Source: Komagataella phaffii GS115 (Eukaryota; Ascomycota; Pichiomycetes; Pichiales; Pichiaceae). Taken from it: DNA of 64,000 nt. The stretch lies in assembly GCF_000027005.1 (NCBI RefSeq), contig NC_012963.1:434001-498000 (forward strand), given 5' to 3'. The stretch's first letter is position 1; each line of letters starts with the position of its first letter. The position numbers and the translations under genes are program-made. Below the pieces are notes generated by a model that did no database searches, was not told where the DNA came from, and saw nothing but the letters and a program-made list of their open reading frames with translations. This document shows positions 9,060 through 19,271 of this stretch, piece by piece.

Positions 9060-9466
9060 GTTTGCTGAATGCCAAATTTTATGTAATTATAGTGGAAAGA
9101 AAACATGTTTTGGCCTCGAAACAAGCTGCAACGATGGGAGGGATCGATTTATTTTTAACGTGTCCAGTGGCAGAGAACCTTGTAGGGCTGTGCGACATAG
9201 TCTTTCTGTGTGGCAAAATACTCACTATTTTTACTGGAGACCAGAGTCCCTGTCTAACCTATTAACAGCTGAGTATTTTTGAACCACTCACACGCTGTTT
9301 GGAAAGAATTACAGGGCACATTTCACCCTCAGTAGCAGAACCATCTTGAACCAACTAGAACCTTCCCCTCCAATCGATCTACAACATTCTCTCAGACACG
9401 ACCAGTTGGAAGTTTCATCAAGACTTCAAAAAAAAAACCTGTCTTCCCTTCCGCTCACAAAACACT
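9060..9466 (+). promoter_or_regulatory. Divergent promoter region of RER1 and PSE1
   Basis: About 400 bp between two divergent start codons. A short A-run lies just before the PSE1 start (near 9428-9436). I see no gene, repeat or clear factor site. Confidence 0.45.
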
Positions 9467-12400
9467 ATGTCTAGCATCCCACCTGAAATCAACAATGTGC
9501 TTCTGTCAATTATACAGGCACTGTTAACTGGAGCTGGTGACAAACAGATATACGCCCAAGCTGAGCACTCATTGAATACGGAATGGATAGATAAGGAACA
9601 AGTAGAAGTACTTCTTCTCTTTTTAGCTGAACAGGCAGTCCAAGGCCAAAGCGACGACATCAGGGCTTTTAGTTGTGTTCTTTTCCGTCGATTTGCCATC
9701 AAGTCCCCAACTGGTAAAGGTTTTGAAAAACCGTACTACGACTTTACCAGCAAACAGATTAATCACATAAGCAAAGAGGTCAAGGCTCAAATTCAGAAAA
9801 TCTTACTACAAGGGTTCGTTTCGAGTTCTGGAGTTCCTGGCCATATTAGGCACAAATTGGCTGACTGTATCAGTGAAGTTGCCAAGGATAGCGCCAATGA
9901 ATGGCCTACGCTGATTCCCACCTTAGTTGAATGCATCACGAACAGTAATGATCCGGTCACGATCGAATCGGCCTTTAGAGTGTTCATTGATGCTCCAAAG
10001 TTAATTGGTGATACTTACATTAGGGAAATGATTCCTGTTTTTAGCAAAGGTCTAAACCATGAGAATAACCAGGTAAAAGTCGGTGCCTCCACCTCTTTTG
10101 TTTCCGTATTTCGTGTGTTGAGCAGGGACTCAAGAAACGTGGCCTCAGAGTTACTTCCTAGCATTCTCAATAGTCTTCCTACTTTATTGAGTAACGGTGA
10201 TGAAGAGTCTCTCACCAGCATTTTAGAATCGTTGATTGATCTAATTGAGCTGAGTTGTAAGATTTTCAAACCTATGTTTACACAAATCATTGAGTTTGTT
10301 TCTGCCGTTGCAAAGGACAAAGATTTAGACGGTTCCACTAGAATAGCTGCAATGGAGATTTTACCTACCTTTGCTGAATCTGCTCCGAACATGTGCAAAT
10401 CTAATGAGCTTTTCACTAACAGTGTCATTCTCAATACCCTTTCCATGATGACTGAGGTTTCCATAGATGATGAACAGGCTGCTGAATGGGCAAACAGTGA
10501 CGATTCTCAAGAGGACGAAGACGAGGAGGAATACAATGCCGCTCGATTGGTTTTGGACAGAGTTTCTTTGGTGCTTGGTGGTGAATCCTTAGCTTCTCCT
10601 CTTTTTCAGTTTTTACCACAGATGCTTCAATCACAGCAGTGGCGAGAGCGACAAGCGGCCTTGATGGCGTTGTCTTCGGCAGCCGAGGGATGCAGAAACG
10701 TGCTGATAACGGAGATTGACAAGATCCTTTCTTTAATCATCCCTTGCTTAAAGGATGAACATCCTCGTGTTCAATACGCATGCTGTAACGCCCTCGGCCA
10801 AATATCCACTGACTTTGCCAATATCATCCAAAAGACAAGTGGAGCTATAATATTACCAGGTTTGATTGGAATGTTGACACCTCAACACACGTTCAGAGTG
10901 CAAGCACATGCTGCTGCTGCTATTGTCAACTTCAGTGAATGTGCGTCAAAAGAAGTTCTCGAACCGTTCTTAGATGACTTGTTAACCAACTTGTTAAATG
11001 TGTTTTCCTCCCCCAAGAGATATGTTCAAGAACAGGTTCTCACCACAATTGCTGTTGTTGCAGACGCAGCTGAACAGAAGTTTGTCAAGTACTACGATAC
11101 CATGATGCCTTTATTGTTTAATATCCTTACTGCTGACTTAGCGTCGTTGGCAAATACCAATTTACGAGCAGAGGCTATCGAATGTGCCACTCTAATCGCT
11201 TCTGCTGTTGGAAGAGAAAAATTCTTACCACATTCTCAGGAACTGATCCGTATTCTAGGTGACATCCAAAATAATGAAAGTGAATCAGATCCTCAAGTTA
11301 AACAATACTTGCAACAAGGTTGGTTCAGAATTTGTAAAGTCATAGGCAAAGATTTTTTCCCTTGTCTTCCCGGTGTCCTACCTCCTTTAATATTGGATGC
11401 CAAGGTCCAACAATCTCGTTTAGAAGTTGACAAAGATGAGGCCAAAGAACTGGCCACTAACCAAGATTATGACATTGTTCAGGTTAAGGGAAAATTCATT
11501 GCCATCCATACCTCATTGTTGGACGATAAGGCAGCAGCAATTGAAACCCTTCAGGATTATTTGCAGATTCTGGGTACTGAGATGTATCCTTATTTGAACG
11601 AAATTGCATACGAGATCGTGATCCCCGGTCTTCTTTTCTTTTTGCATGATGGAGTCCGTGGAGTCTGCTCTCTTATTATTCCATCGTTGCTTCAATGCAG
11701 CATTGAAGCCACTGGAGTTAACTCGAAGCAAACTATGGATTTGTGGCATGCATGCATCGATCAATTAATGCTAGTCTTAAGTTCTGATAGAGTTCCAGAA
11801 TTAATTGTTGCATACTACAATTGTATTGCTCAATGCTTGGAAAAACTAGATGCTTCCTGCCTAAACGAGCAGCACCTGTTCCAGCTGGGTGGTGTTATTC
11901 AAGAGAATCTTACGAACGTCTTTGAAAGTATTAAGGCCAAGGAGAACAAAGAACCTAACGAGGAAGGTGAATTCTATGACGATGAAGACGATTACGATGA
12001 TTTGGATGAGATTTCTGATGACGAACTCTTGGACGAGATTGTGAAGGGTTTCTCTAGTATTTTCAAGTGTTTCAAGGGAAGGTTTTTACCTGTATTCAAC
12101 CAGTTGTTACCTACAGTTGCGTCATTCATCAACGATGAGAACAGCGACATCAGAGTTGCTGGTCTATGCATGATTAGCGATGTGATCGAGCACGCAGGGG
12201 CTGATTCTATCCAATTCAAGGAAATGTTCCTAAGCCCAGTTGGAGAAAGTTTGGTATCTGAAGACCCTCAAGTGCGTCAAGCTGCAGCATATTGTGTTGG
12301 AGTTAGTATTCAATATGGGTCCGCGTTGACTTCTTACGGTGAATACATAATAAACCTTACGCCAACAATGATTAACATCGTTCAAGATGCCAATTCTCGT

Positions 12401-12820
12401 AACGGAGATAATTTGAATGCCACAGAGAACGTCATTGCAACTTTAGGAAAGTTCTACCATCAATTAAAAGCATCAAACACTACAAATTTCAACATCCAAG
12501 GCAAAGGCTTGGATATACTGCTAGATGAGTGGGTTAAATCTCTTCCCATCATAATGGATGAGGAGTGTGCCATTTTCTGTTACAACTTTTTACTGAAATT
12601 GATCGAAGGGAATGACCCTTCTGTCACTAATAATGTCCTTCACGTGATTGATTCCATGATTCAGGGATTACTGACAACTCTACAAGGGAACACCAAATCA
12701 AAAGTGATTCAAGCCGTGAAGAGTTTGTTGAACAACATTCCTAGCGACCAAGTGATGGCTCTGGTCAACAAATACCCTCAAGAAGCTCAACTAAAGCTTA
12801 ACAAAATGTTGAATGCTTGA
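9467..12820 (+). CDS. PSE1: PSE1/KAP121 karyopherin beta
   Basis: Importin-beta family nuclear import receptor that carries ribosomal proteins, transcription factors and others through the nuclear pore with Ran-GTP. It has 1117 residues against 1089 in S. cerevisiae, built of HEAT repeats throughout. Hallmarks are the acidic loop after MMTEVSIDDEQAAEW (about 325-355), QWRERQAALMALSSAAEGC, HPRVQYACCNALGQISTDF and a second acidic stretch near 830-850. Similarity to Pse1 extends from end to end, which excludes the related Kap123. The start at 9467 matches the family. Confidence 0.96.
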   Translation: MSSIPPEINNVLLSIIQALLTGAGDKQIYAQAEHSLNTEWIDKEQVEVLLLFLAEQAVQGQSDDIRAFSCVLFRRFAIKSPTGKGFEKPYYDFTSKQINHISKEVKAQIQKILLQGFVSSSGVPGHIRHKLADCISEVAKDSANEWPTLIPTLVECITNSNDPVTIESAFRVFIDAPKLIGDTYIREMIPVFSKGLNHENNQVKVGASTSFVSVFRVLSRDSRNVASELLPSILNSLPTLLSNGDEESLTSILESLIDLIELSCKIFKPMFTQIIEFVSAVAKDKDLDGSTRIAAMEILPTFAESAPNMCKSNELFTNSVILNTLSMMTEVSIDDEQAAEWANSDDSQEDEDEEEYNAARLVLDRVSLVLGGESLASPLFQFLPQMLQSQQWRERQAALMALSSAAEGCRNVLITEIDKILSLIIPCLKDEHPRVQYACCNALGQISTDFANIIQKTSGAIILPGLIGMLTPQHTFRVQAHAAAAIVNFSECASKEVLEPFLDDLLTNLLNVFSSPKRYVQEQVLTTIAVVADAAEQKFVKYYDTMMPLLFNILTADLASLANTNLRAEAIECATLIASAVGREKFLPHSQELIRILGDIQNNESESDPQVKQYLQQGWFRICKVIGKDFFPCLPGVLPPLILDAKVQQSRLEVDKDEAKELATNQDYDIVQVKGKFIAIHTSLLDDKAAAIETLQDYLQILGTEMYPYLNEIAYEIVIPGLLFFLHDGVRGVCSLIIPSLLQCSIEATGVNSKQTMDLWHACIDQLMLVLSSDRVPELIVAYYNCIAQCLEKLDASCLNEQHLFQLGGVIQENLTNVFESIKAKENKEPNEEGEFYDDEDDYDDLDEISDDELLDEIVKGFSSIFKCFKGRFLPVFNQLLPTVASFINDENSDIRVAGLCMISDVIEHAGADSIQFKEMFLSPVGESLVSEDPQVRQAAAYCVGVSIQYGSALTSYGEYIINLTPTMINIVQDANSRNGDNLNATENVIATLGKFYHQLKASNTTNFNIQGKGLDILLDEWVKSLPIIMDEECAIFCYNFLLKLIEGNDPSVTNNVLHVIDSMIQGLLTTLQGNTKSKVIQAVKSLLNNIPSDQVMALVNKYPQEAQLKLNKMLNA

Positions 12821-12911
12821 AGAGCATGTTCAAATTGTTAGTGTATTTTTATTTACAAGTGGTTTGCTTAACCCTATTTATTTCTTTTTTGTACCTCATC
12901 ATCTCAACACT

Positions 12912-14387
12912 TTAGAAGTGACTTCCTAACATATCTGTTACAGTCTTCACCCAGTATGGTATTTTGTATTTTTCATCAAACTGTTTTAGAGAGTTAAACT
13001 TGGTGGTGTGTGACAGTATGTTCTCCACTTCACCTTGTAACTTTTTTTGAAGGCCTAAGTTATTGGTGACAAGAACCAGGTTATTTTCCAGGTCTAACGA
13101 GTAGGATCTCTTCGTATAATTTGTGGAGCCTACTACAGTAATATTGGGTAATTGTGTCTCTTTGTCATAGATCCACAAACCTTTAGCATGGTAAGACCAT
13201 CCGTTGGGGGTGTGGACGACTCCATTTTGCCATTCATAAACGCCGATCTGCTTATGCAACCCTGAATCTGTCAAACGTCGGATAAATTTGCGTACAAGGT
13301 GCAAATAGGCTTCAGGAACATGTTTGGAAAAGCCTTTAGATTTATAGAACGAATTTGCCTGAGGTGAGGCACAGATCACTTTTCCCATATCTTCCTTCGG
13401 ATAGGCGGTGGGGGTCAACAATTTCTTCATGAACGGTGGATACATGTTGAAATAGCCAGTGGTTAATACCCATTTTAAAGAGTTGCTGTTAATGTATGAT
13501 AACAGTTGAAAAATTGTCGACTTTTCAGTATTGAGTTTCTCCTTTGACAAAATAGGAGTCAATTGGGAGATGGGATACACTACAGTATCAGTGGGGTTTT
13601 CGTTTACATCTTCAGTTCTATTTGTAAGAATATTAGTCAGCAGTAGAGAAGCATCCTTCACAAATCTGTCACTATTGATATATGGTTCACATGTAGCATT
13701 GGTGCTTGGCCAGTTGACAATATAGTCTTTGGGGAATTTCTTGTAAATATCTGGTAATATCTTGTAACTAATCCTAGAAACCGCCGATTGTAAGTCGAAG
13801 TAGTAGTTGCATAGGTTGTGACAACCACGAAAATGGTAATAACGATCTTGTCTGTCTTGGAAGTATTCTTGCGAGAGGTTTGCTCCACTGATAATCAGGT
13901 CATCATCGAACCCATAGAATTTCATGTGCTGTAACCCCAATAAACCTTCGTTGAATCGAGAGGGCAGCACCATACTCCAAAACTTGTTTGTGTTTGGAGT
14001 GTGATAGAGTCTAACATCTACCCTGGAACCGTATTTTTCAGTCAATTTGCTCAATACAGAGGCCGTGCTAGTCTTAGGAGAGTCTCTAGTACACCTTAGA
14101 TAGTCCATCAAGATGTATAATTTGAGATCCTTATTTCTATCCAGAGATGAGGTTAGTTTGCTTAGAAGCTCCGTTTGATCTTTGCCTAAATAGAGGGAAG
14201 TTAGAAATATTCTCTCTTTTGCATTATCAATCTTGTCTAGCAATGTAGTGTAGAAGTCTTGGGGATGAGTAATGATATCGAGGTCTTTTGCGTTCAGATT
14301 GAATGCAGGAAGATTTGAATCCAATTGGTTCAGCAGAGGACGAAGCTGGGACGAAAACTGGCTGGCATTTCGGACTGGATTCAGCAT
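12912..14387 (-). CDS. PGS1: PGS1 phosphatidylglycerophosphate synthase
   Basis: Condenses CDP-diacylglycerol with glycerol 3-phosphate in mitochondria, the committed step to phosphatidylglycerol and cardiolipin. The 491 residues belong to the phospholipase D superfamily and show both HKD boxes: HMKFYGFDDDLIISGANLS near 154 and HAKGLWIYDKE near 395, followed by GSTNYTKRS. The N-terminus (basic, Ser-rich, few acids) suits a mitochondrial presequence. S. cerevisiae Pgs1 has 521 residues. It is convergent with PSE1, with only about 90 bp between stops. Confidence 0.95.
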   Translation of the reverse strand: MLNPVRNASQFSSQLRPLLNQLDSNLPAFNLNAKDLDIITHPQDFYTTLLDKIDNAKERIFLTSLYLGKDQTELLSKLTSSLDRNKDLKLYILMDYLRCTRDSPKTSTASVLSKLTEKYGSRVDVRLYHTPNTNKFWSMVLPSRFNEGLLGLQHMKFYGFDDDLIISGANLSQEYFQDRQDRYYHFRGCHNLCNYYFDLQSAVSRISYKILPDIYKKFPKDYIVNWPSTNATCEPYINSDRFVKDASLLLTNILTNRTEDVNENPTDTVVYPISQLTPILSKEKLNTEKSTIFQLLSYINSNSLKWVLTTGYFNMYPPFMKKLLTPTAYPKEDMGKVICASPQANSFYKSKGFSKHVPEAYLHLVRKFIRRLTDSGLHKQIGVYEWQNGVVHTPNGWSYHAKGLWIYDKETQLPNITVVGSTNYTKRSYSLDLENNLVLVTNNLGLQKKLQGEVENILSHTTKFNSLKQFDEKYKIPYWVKTVTDMLGSHF

Positions 14388-14505
14388 AAGAGAGGATGAA
14401 TCTTTTGATGGGAAATGAGGAATGAGAGAAGGTGGATGATGAGGCTCGATTTTTTTTTTTCAATATCTGAAGTGCCTAAATAGATTTCTTGCAGACTAAT
14501 CAGCT

Positions 14506-16149
14506 ATGAGTAAAAGACTTCCACAGAGAGATGCTCATGGGTTCAAAGTGAAGAAAGTTGTTTTGGATTCTCATAGGAAAATTGAAGGAAACGGTGTGAG
14601 TATTTTTGAGGAAGAAAGCCAAGGTGCTTCTTATATCAAGGATTATGTGCATGGGTTAAGACGAGTAACACCGTATTATTTTACATTTTTGACTCATTGT
14701 AAAGAAAGATGGCAAGATCGCAAATTGATCGAAGTTTTCAAATCCGAGTTCAGAATGAAACCGTTTTCATATTACTACAATGCTATTGCAAATGGTGAAG
14801 TGAAGCTAAACGATCAAGTCGCCAATGTCGATTCAGTACTCAGAAACGGTGATCTAATAAGCCATAGGATTCACCGTCATGAACCTCCAGTTACTTTGGA
14901 TGAAATAGAGATTGCATACGAAGATGATGAAATTACGGTGATTAATAAACCAAGTGGGATACCTGTTCATCCCACTGGAAGGTACAGACACAACTCCATA
15001 ACCATGATAATGAAGCAAGAAATGGGAACAATCGCTCATACTTGTAATCGTCTGGATAGATTAACAAGTGGAATCATGTTTCTGGGGAAAACAGCCATGA
15101 AAACAGCCAAGATGGTTCAGCAGATAAAGGAACGTAATGTTGGGAAAGTGTACATCGCAAAGTGCAAAGGCAAATTTCCTCTGGGGTTGCAAGTTGTTGA
15201 CAAGCCCCTTTTGACCATTGACCCAAGGTTGACATTCAATTTAGTAGATTTAGAAGATGGGAAGGAGGCCAAGACGTTGTTTCGACGTATCTCATACGAC
15301 ACTAAAGACAATACTAGCATTGTTAAGTGTATGCCCTTGACAGGTAGGACGCATCAGATCAGAGTTCATCTGCAATTTATTGGATATCCTATTGCTAATG
15401 ACCCGGTGTATTCATCACCATATGTATGGGGGCTCACTTTGGGAAAGGGCTTTCTGCATAAAGAGAACCCAGGTTATCTTAAGGAAGTGAGTGAAAGGAG
15501 TGAGAAGATCGGAAAAACTAAACAGAGTACGTCCTGGTATTATCCCGAAGAATCTGGTGAGCTTTTATTAGAAGAAGGATGTGAAGTTTGTGGATCAGAA
15601 CTCTATAGTGATCCAGGCGTGAATGATCTCATACTATGGTTGCATGCATACCGTTATTACTCGCATGAACAGTCTTGGGATTACAGCACCAAAATGCCTA
15701 AATGGAGTATTGAAGGTCATCACAGAGAAATGATGAAACTAGCTATTGAAGAGGCAAAAAAATGCGACCACACAGAAACTGCGTTTAATGTGGGATGTAT
15801 CATTACGGATGAGAATGGGGAGATAATTAGTAGGGGGTACAGTAGAGAGTTCGAGGGAAACACTCACGCTGAACAATGTGCGTTGATGAAGTTGGATTAC
15901 AAGTTGCCTCCTGGTTCCATTCTCTATACGACTATGGAGCCATGTTCCGAAAGATTGAGCGGTAATAAGCCATGCGTGAATCGAATTATTGATCTCAAGG
16001 GAGAAGTCATTACCGTTTTTGTGGGTGTTGTAGAGCCCAAGAAGTTTATTGCGGACAATACAGGAAAGAGACAACTGGAGGATGCTGGGGTGAACTATTT
16101 GCATATTGATGGGTATGAAGATGAAATACTGGCATTAGCTACTAGATAG
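14506..16149 (+). CDS. RIB2: RIB2 bifunctional DRAP deaminase / pseudouridine synthase
   Basis: Two domains on one chain of 547 residues. The N-terminal RluA-type pseudouridine synthase (about 90-330) shows HTCNRLDRLTSG with the catalytic Asp and GRTHQIRVHL; in S. cerevisiae this half modifies cytoplasmic tRNA. The C-terminal cytidine-deaminase-like domain (about 405-540) carries HAE and PCSERLSGNKPC zinc ligands and deaminates the pyrimidine intermediate of riboflavin synthesis. Length and domain order match S. cerevisiae Rib2 (591). It is followed in the same direction by FAD1, which acts at the end of the same cofactor pathway. Confidence 0.95.
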   Translation: MSKRLPQRDAHGFKVKKVVLDSHRKIEGNGVSIFEEESQGASYIKDYVHGLRRVTPYYFTFLTHCKERWQDRKLIEVFKSEFRMKPFSYYYNAIANGEVKLNDQVANVDSVLRNGDLISHRIHRHEPPVTLDEIEIAYEDDEITVINKPSGIPVHPTGRYRHNSITMIMKQEMGTIAHTCNRLDRLTSGIMFLGKTAMKTAKMVQQIKERNVGKVYIAKCKGKFPLGLQVVDKPLLTIDPRLTFNLVDLEDGKEAKTLFRRISYDTKDNTSIVKCMPLTGRTHQIRVHLQFIGYPIANDPVYSSPYVWGLTLGKGFLHKENPGYLKEVSERSEKIGKTKQSTSWYYPEESGELLLEEGCEVCGSELYSDPGVNDLILWLHAYRYYSHEQSWDYSTKMPKWSIEGHHREMMKLAIEEAKKCDHTETAFNVGCIITDENGEIISRGYSREFEGNTHAEQCALMKLDYKLPPGSILYTTMEPCSERLSGNKPCVNRIIDLKGEVITVFVGVVEPKKFIADNTGKRQLEDAGVNYLHIDGYEDEILALATR

Positions 16150-16491
16150 TTTGGGTAAATAATGAATGAACAATTTCTACGGAAAGCTTGTAATAAGCTT
16201 CCGGTATCAAATACGAGCCGGAAAAACCAAAGTCTGAGAGTTTGCTGAGCTTTGCAGCTGCCCCTCTTTACTTTGATCCTCTTTTCCCTCCCTCAAGTGC
16301 CTCCACTATGAGTTGTGCTCCTCTCACTAAGCGCGAGAGATATGACCTTCTGTAGCCTAAACGCGGAGTTCCTTTCGAGAAAAATATCGTCTCTCCTACT
16401 ATATATACACCCCTACAAAGGAAGAACTGAAATGGTAACTGTTCTCTCCAATAGTAGTAAGCAGACCACACAGATTCAGCACAATCACAAT
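16150..16491 (+). promoter_or_regulatory. RIB2-FAD1 intergenic region and FAD1 leader
   Basis: About 340 bp between the RIB2 stop and the preferred FAD1 start. It contains the TATA element at 16400-16407 and a GCTTGTAATAAGC-like dyad near 16186-16201 that may aid RIB2 transcript ending. No separate gene is visible. Confidence 0.4.
16400..16407 (+). promoter_or_regulatory. TATA box of FAD1
   Basis: TATATATA, 85 bp upstream of the preferred FAD1 ATG at 16492 and 25 bp upstream of the alternative ATG at 16432. Yeast transcripts usually start 40-120 bp after TATA, so its position argues for the downstream start. Confidence 0.5.
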
Positions 16492-17226
16492 ATGATAAAA
16501 GACTCATTTCTCTCAGTGTGTGAACACAGCTATAACCTTATCACTGATTTTTTGAATGAGTCAGATCCTGAAAACGAACTTTTGACATCGACCCAGGAAC
16601 AGGTCAGAAAATCCTATGACATACTCTTTGAATCTTTGAACTTGTACAAATTAGATGAACTATCAATATCATATAACGGCGGAAAAGACTGTCTTGTACT
16701 GCTGATCATTTACTTAGCAGTCATTTACGATAAATATCAAAACGAGTCGATACCAAGGGATTACAAATTAAACGCACTATACATCAAAAATGAGTCAATG
16801 TTCCAAGAACAGGACGATTTCATAAAAAAATCGGCGGCAAAATACCAGCTAAATCTACAGCCATTTAGAGACACTATGAAGAGAGCTCTCCACAAATATT
16901 TGGTACAAAACCCATGCATAAAAGCCGTCATTATAGGCATCAGAAGATGTGATCCATATGGTAAGGATTTACATTATTTACAAGAAACAGATCCAAGCTG
17001 GCCCCGGCTAATGCGGGTCAATCCGATTCTGGAATGGGATTACCACCAAATTTGGTTCTTCCTCCGTCATTTAAAAATAGAATACTGCAAGCTCTATGAT
17101 ATGGGCTATACTTCTCTGGGTGGTACCAACAACACTATTAAGAACCCTGACCTGCAGGACGGTGATGGCTATCTTCCTGCGTACTTGCTGGATGATTCCG
17201 AAAAGGAAAGATCCAGTAGATTATGA
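16492..17226 (+). CDS. FAD1: FAD1 FAD synthetase
   Basis: Transfers AMP from ATP to FMN to make FAD in the cytosol. It is a PAPS-reductase-like P-loop enzyme: SYNGGKDC near residue 61, IIGIRRCDPYG near 145, the RVNPILEWDY segment, and YTSLGGTNNT near the end. From ATG 16492 it has 244 residues; S. cerevisiae Fad1 has 306, with extra length inside and at the C-terminus. Open frame continues upstream, but a TATA box lies there and the family begins just before the first helix. ATG 16432 is the alternative. Confidence 0.9.
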   Translation: MIKDSFLSVCEHSYNLITDFLNESDPENELLTSTQEQVRKSYDILFESLNLYKLDELSISYNGGKDCLVLLIIYLAVIYDKYQNESIPRDYKLNALYIKNESMFQEQDDFIKKSAAKYQLNLQPFRDTMKRALHKYLVQNPCIKAVIIGIRRCDPYGKDLHYLQETDPSWPRLMRVNPILEWDYHQIWFFLRHLKIEYCKLYDMGYTSLGGTNNTIKNPDLQDGDGYLPAYLLDDSEKERSSRL

Positions 17227-17228
17227 TG

Positions 17229-17885
17229 TTACGATGTCCGGTCATAAGTTAGTTGAACATAATATAATTTAGAATCTTGGTCCCAGTAGTCCCACGTCTC
17301 GCCCAAGTTGAATCCATCTAACTCAACTGGAATATCAAAACCGATGTTCTCGTAAGGTTCTCCCGAAATAACAATACATTGCCCCTTAACGGGGGTCGTA
17401 GTTGTTTCCATTTTGCTCATTATTGTATACATTGGCTTTACCCTGTTGAACTCTTTCATTGCGATTTCTAGCGATAATCCAAGATGTTCATCTGCATCGC
17501 GTGTCTTCTTCACCTTATATCCAGGTTTACCGATCTTGACATACTTTCTCTTGGGGATACTTGATATTCCCATTCCGTTTCCTATGTTACCTCCGTCAGT
17601 TCGGTTTTCATTTTTGCTTACTTCTGCCTCCCGTCTCATCAACGACAACTGATGTCTTTTCCCTTGGGTGTGTGAGATATATGAGCTTTCATTGACATGA
17701 GTTGTTAGGCACAATTTGCAGTCGTATTGACCAGTCCTAGTTCTCACCACGTACGGGTCACTTTCGATATTAATGTTACTTCTCAAAAGTTGACGTAGTC
17801 TTTCTTTCCTATGTTTATCAGTATCCTCAGCGGATGCAAGCCCTCCGGAACCCTTCTTGGAACCCACTCTATTCTGATAGTCCAT
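17229..17885 (-). CDS. PRP11: PRP11 / SF3a66 splicing factor
   Basis: Subunit of the SF3a complex of the U2 snRNP, needed for prespliceosome assembly. The 218 residues show the conserved MDYQNRVGSKKGSGG start, RKERLRQLL, then a matrin-type C2H2 zinc finger (CKLCLTTHVNESSYISH...H, about 56-78) and a conserved C-terminal strand region with YENIGF and ETWDYWD. The stop lies 2 bp from the FAD1 stop. In S. cerevisiae PRP11 (YDL043C) and FAD1 (YDL045C) are also close, which supports both calls. Confidence 0.94.
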   Translation of the reverse strand: MDYQNRVGSKKGSGGLASAEDTDKHRKERLRQLLRSNINIESDPYVVRTRTGQYDCKLCLTTHVNESSYISHTQGKRHQLSLMRREAEVSKNENRTDGGNIGNGMGISSIPKRKYVKIGKPGYKVKKTRDADEHLGLSLEIAMKEFNRVKPMYTIMSKMETTTTPVKGQCIVISGEPYENIGFDIPVELDGFNLGETWDYWDQDSKLYYVQLTYDRTS

Positions 17886-17978
17886 GGCTTTTTGTTAGAG
17901 GAATGGAATCCTGAGCCTAAAACTTCGCTACCCTTATAATTTTCATGTTGAGGAAAGATTAAAACGCTGACATAATAA

Positions 17979-19271
17979 TTACATAATCTGTATGTACTCA
18001 TTGACTTTGGTTTTCTCCATCTCTTTCAGATAAAGTTTAAGATGACTGTTCAGTCTCAGTAATTCCAAATTACAATCTTGTACCTCTTGATCCAAGAGTC
18101 TGGACATTTCTGACATTTTCTGCTCCAAACTGTCGATGTAGTTCTTCTTCGTGTTGAGATCTTGCTCGTTTAAGTCTCGTTCCGCTATTAAAGTGGTATA
18201 TTGATCGTGAATTGTGGTTAATTTTTCATTGTTTGTTTTCCGTTTCTCTTCCATTGTAGTTTTTAAGGTGTCAATTTTATCTTTTTGTGTGTTCAATTGT
18301 CTAGAAAGTTGGTGTACGCGATACTTTAACTCATTACTTTTCAATTGGTCCGTCTCTAATGCCTCTCCATGCTTGCCAAGTTTTTCCATCAACAACTCTT
18401 GTTTGTTCACTTCAGCCTCCACATCTCTCATCAGCTTCAAATAATTCTCGACCTCCACATTCAATAGACTGAAACTTTCAATAGAAACGCTAAGGTTCCT
18501 AGACTTGAGCTCCAATCCACTCAAAACTGTTTGTTCCTGATTTAGTTGCTCTTGCAGTGCTTGATTCCGCGTTTTGATCGAAGTTGAAGATTCTTCTTGT
18601 AGTTGCAAGTTGAACTGTCTCAAATTGCCTATAAGTTCATCATTTTCCCGGAGCTTTTCAATGAGGTTTATTCTCTCTTCCTTATATGCCAGCCTCTGCT
18701 GAGTCAATTCCTCCTGTTTACTAATCAGAGATTTAAGTTTATTCTCAATGTCTTTGTTTTCCTTGTTGATCTTATCGATATCATTGTCCCCCTGTTTCAG
18801 TTGTTCGATGTTTTCTTTCATTTTCTCGTTGGATTGTTCCAAATTCTTGTATTCTTTAACCATCTGCTCGCTAGTGTTCAAAAATGATTCACAGTCTATC
18901 AAATGTTCTTCTCTAAACCGGGCAAAATTCACTATTCCGCTGAGGATTACCAGAACACGATTAGAATCTGGCTTCATTATATCCATAATGTTGAAATCAT
19001 CGATCCCGCAGACTTTAAGAAATTGATACATTATTCGTTGCAAGTAAATCACTACATGCACACTGTTGTTCTCTTTGTTGTTCTCTTTGATCTTGTAAAT
19101 TACTTGGCTGCTGATTCCGAGATACTGATCAGCTACCTGCTCCAACAAAGTCTGAACATACTCCCGAGTCGGTCTGCCAATAAGATCCTCACTTGCAGTA
19201 AATCCACAGCTTTGAAGGCACATCACTAGCTCTTTGATGTCCAAAATGGGGAAAATGTACTGCTTCCTCAT
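17979..19271 (-). CDS. NUF2: NUF2 kinetochore protein (Ndc80 complex)
   Basis: Subunit of the Ndc80 complex that couples kinetochores to spindle microtubules. From ATG 19271 it has 430 residues (S. cerevisiae 451). The N-terminal calponin-homology domain begins YIFPILDIKELVMCLQSCGF and includes NFARFREE near 135. The rest (about 145-425) is heptad-rich coiled coil. An upstream in-frame ATG at 19424 would add 51 residues rich in Gly and Pro with no family counterpart, so the shorter start is preferred. Divergent from SLX1. Confidence 0.93.
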   Translation of the reverse strand: MRKQYIFPILDIKELVMCLQSCGFTASEDLIGRPTREYVQTLLEQVADQYLGISSQVIYKIKENNKENNSVHVVIYLQRIMYQFLKVCGIDDFNIMDIMKPDSNRVLVILSGIVNFARFREEHLIDCESFLNTSEQMVKEYKNLEQSNEKMKENIEQLKQGDNDIDKINKENKDIENKLKSLISKQEELTQQRLAYKEERINLIEKLRENDELIGNLRQFNLQLQEESSTSIKTRNQALQEQLNQEQTVLSGLELKSRNLSVSIESFSLLNVEVENYLKLMRDVEAEVNKQELLMEKLGKHGEALETDQLKSNELKYRVHQLSRQLNTQKDKIDTLKTTMEEKRKTNNEKLTTIHDQYTTLIAERDLNEQDLNTKKNYIDSLEQKMSEMSRLLDQEVQDCNLELLRLNSHLKLYLKEMEKTKVNEYIQIM

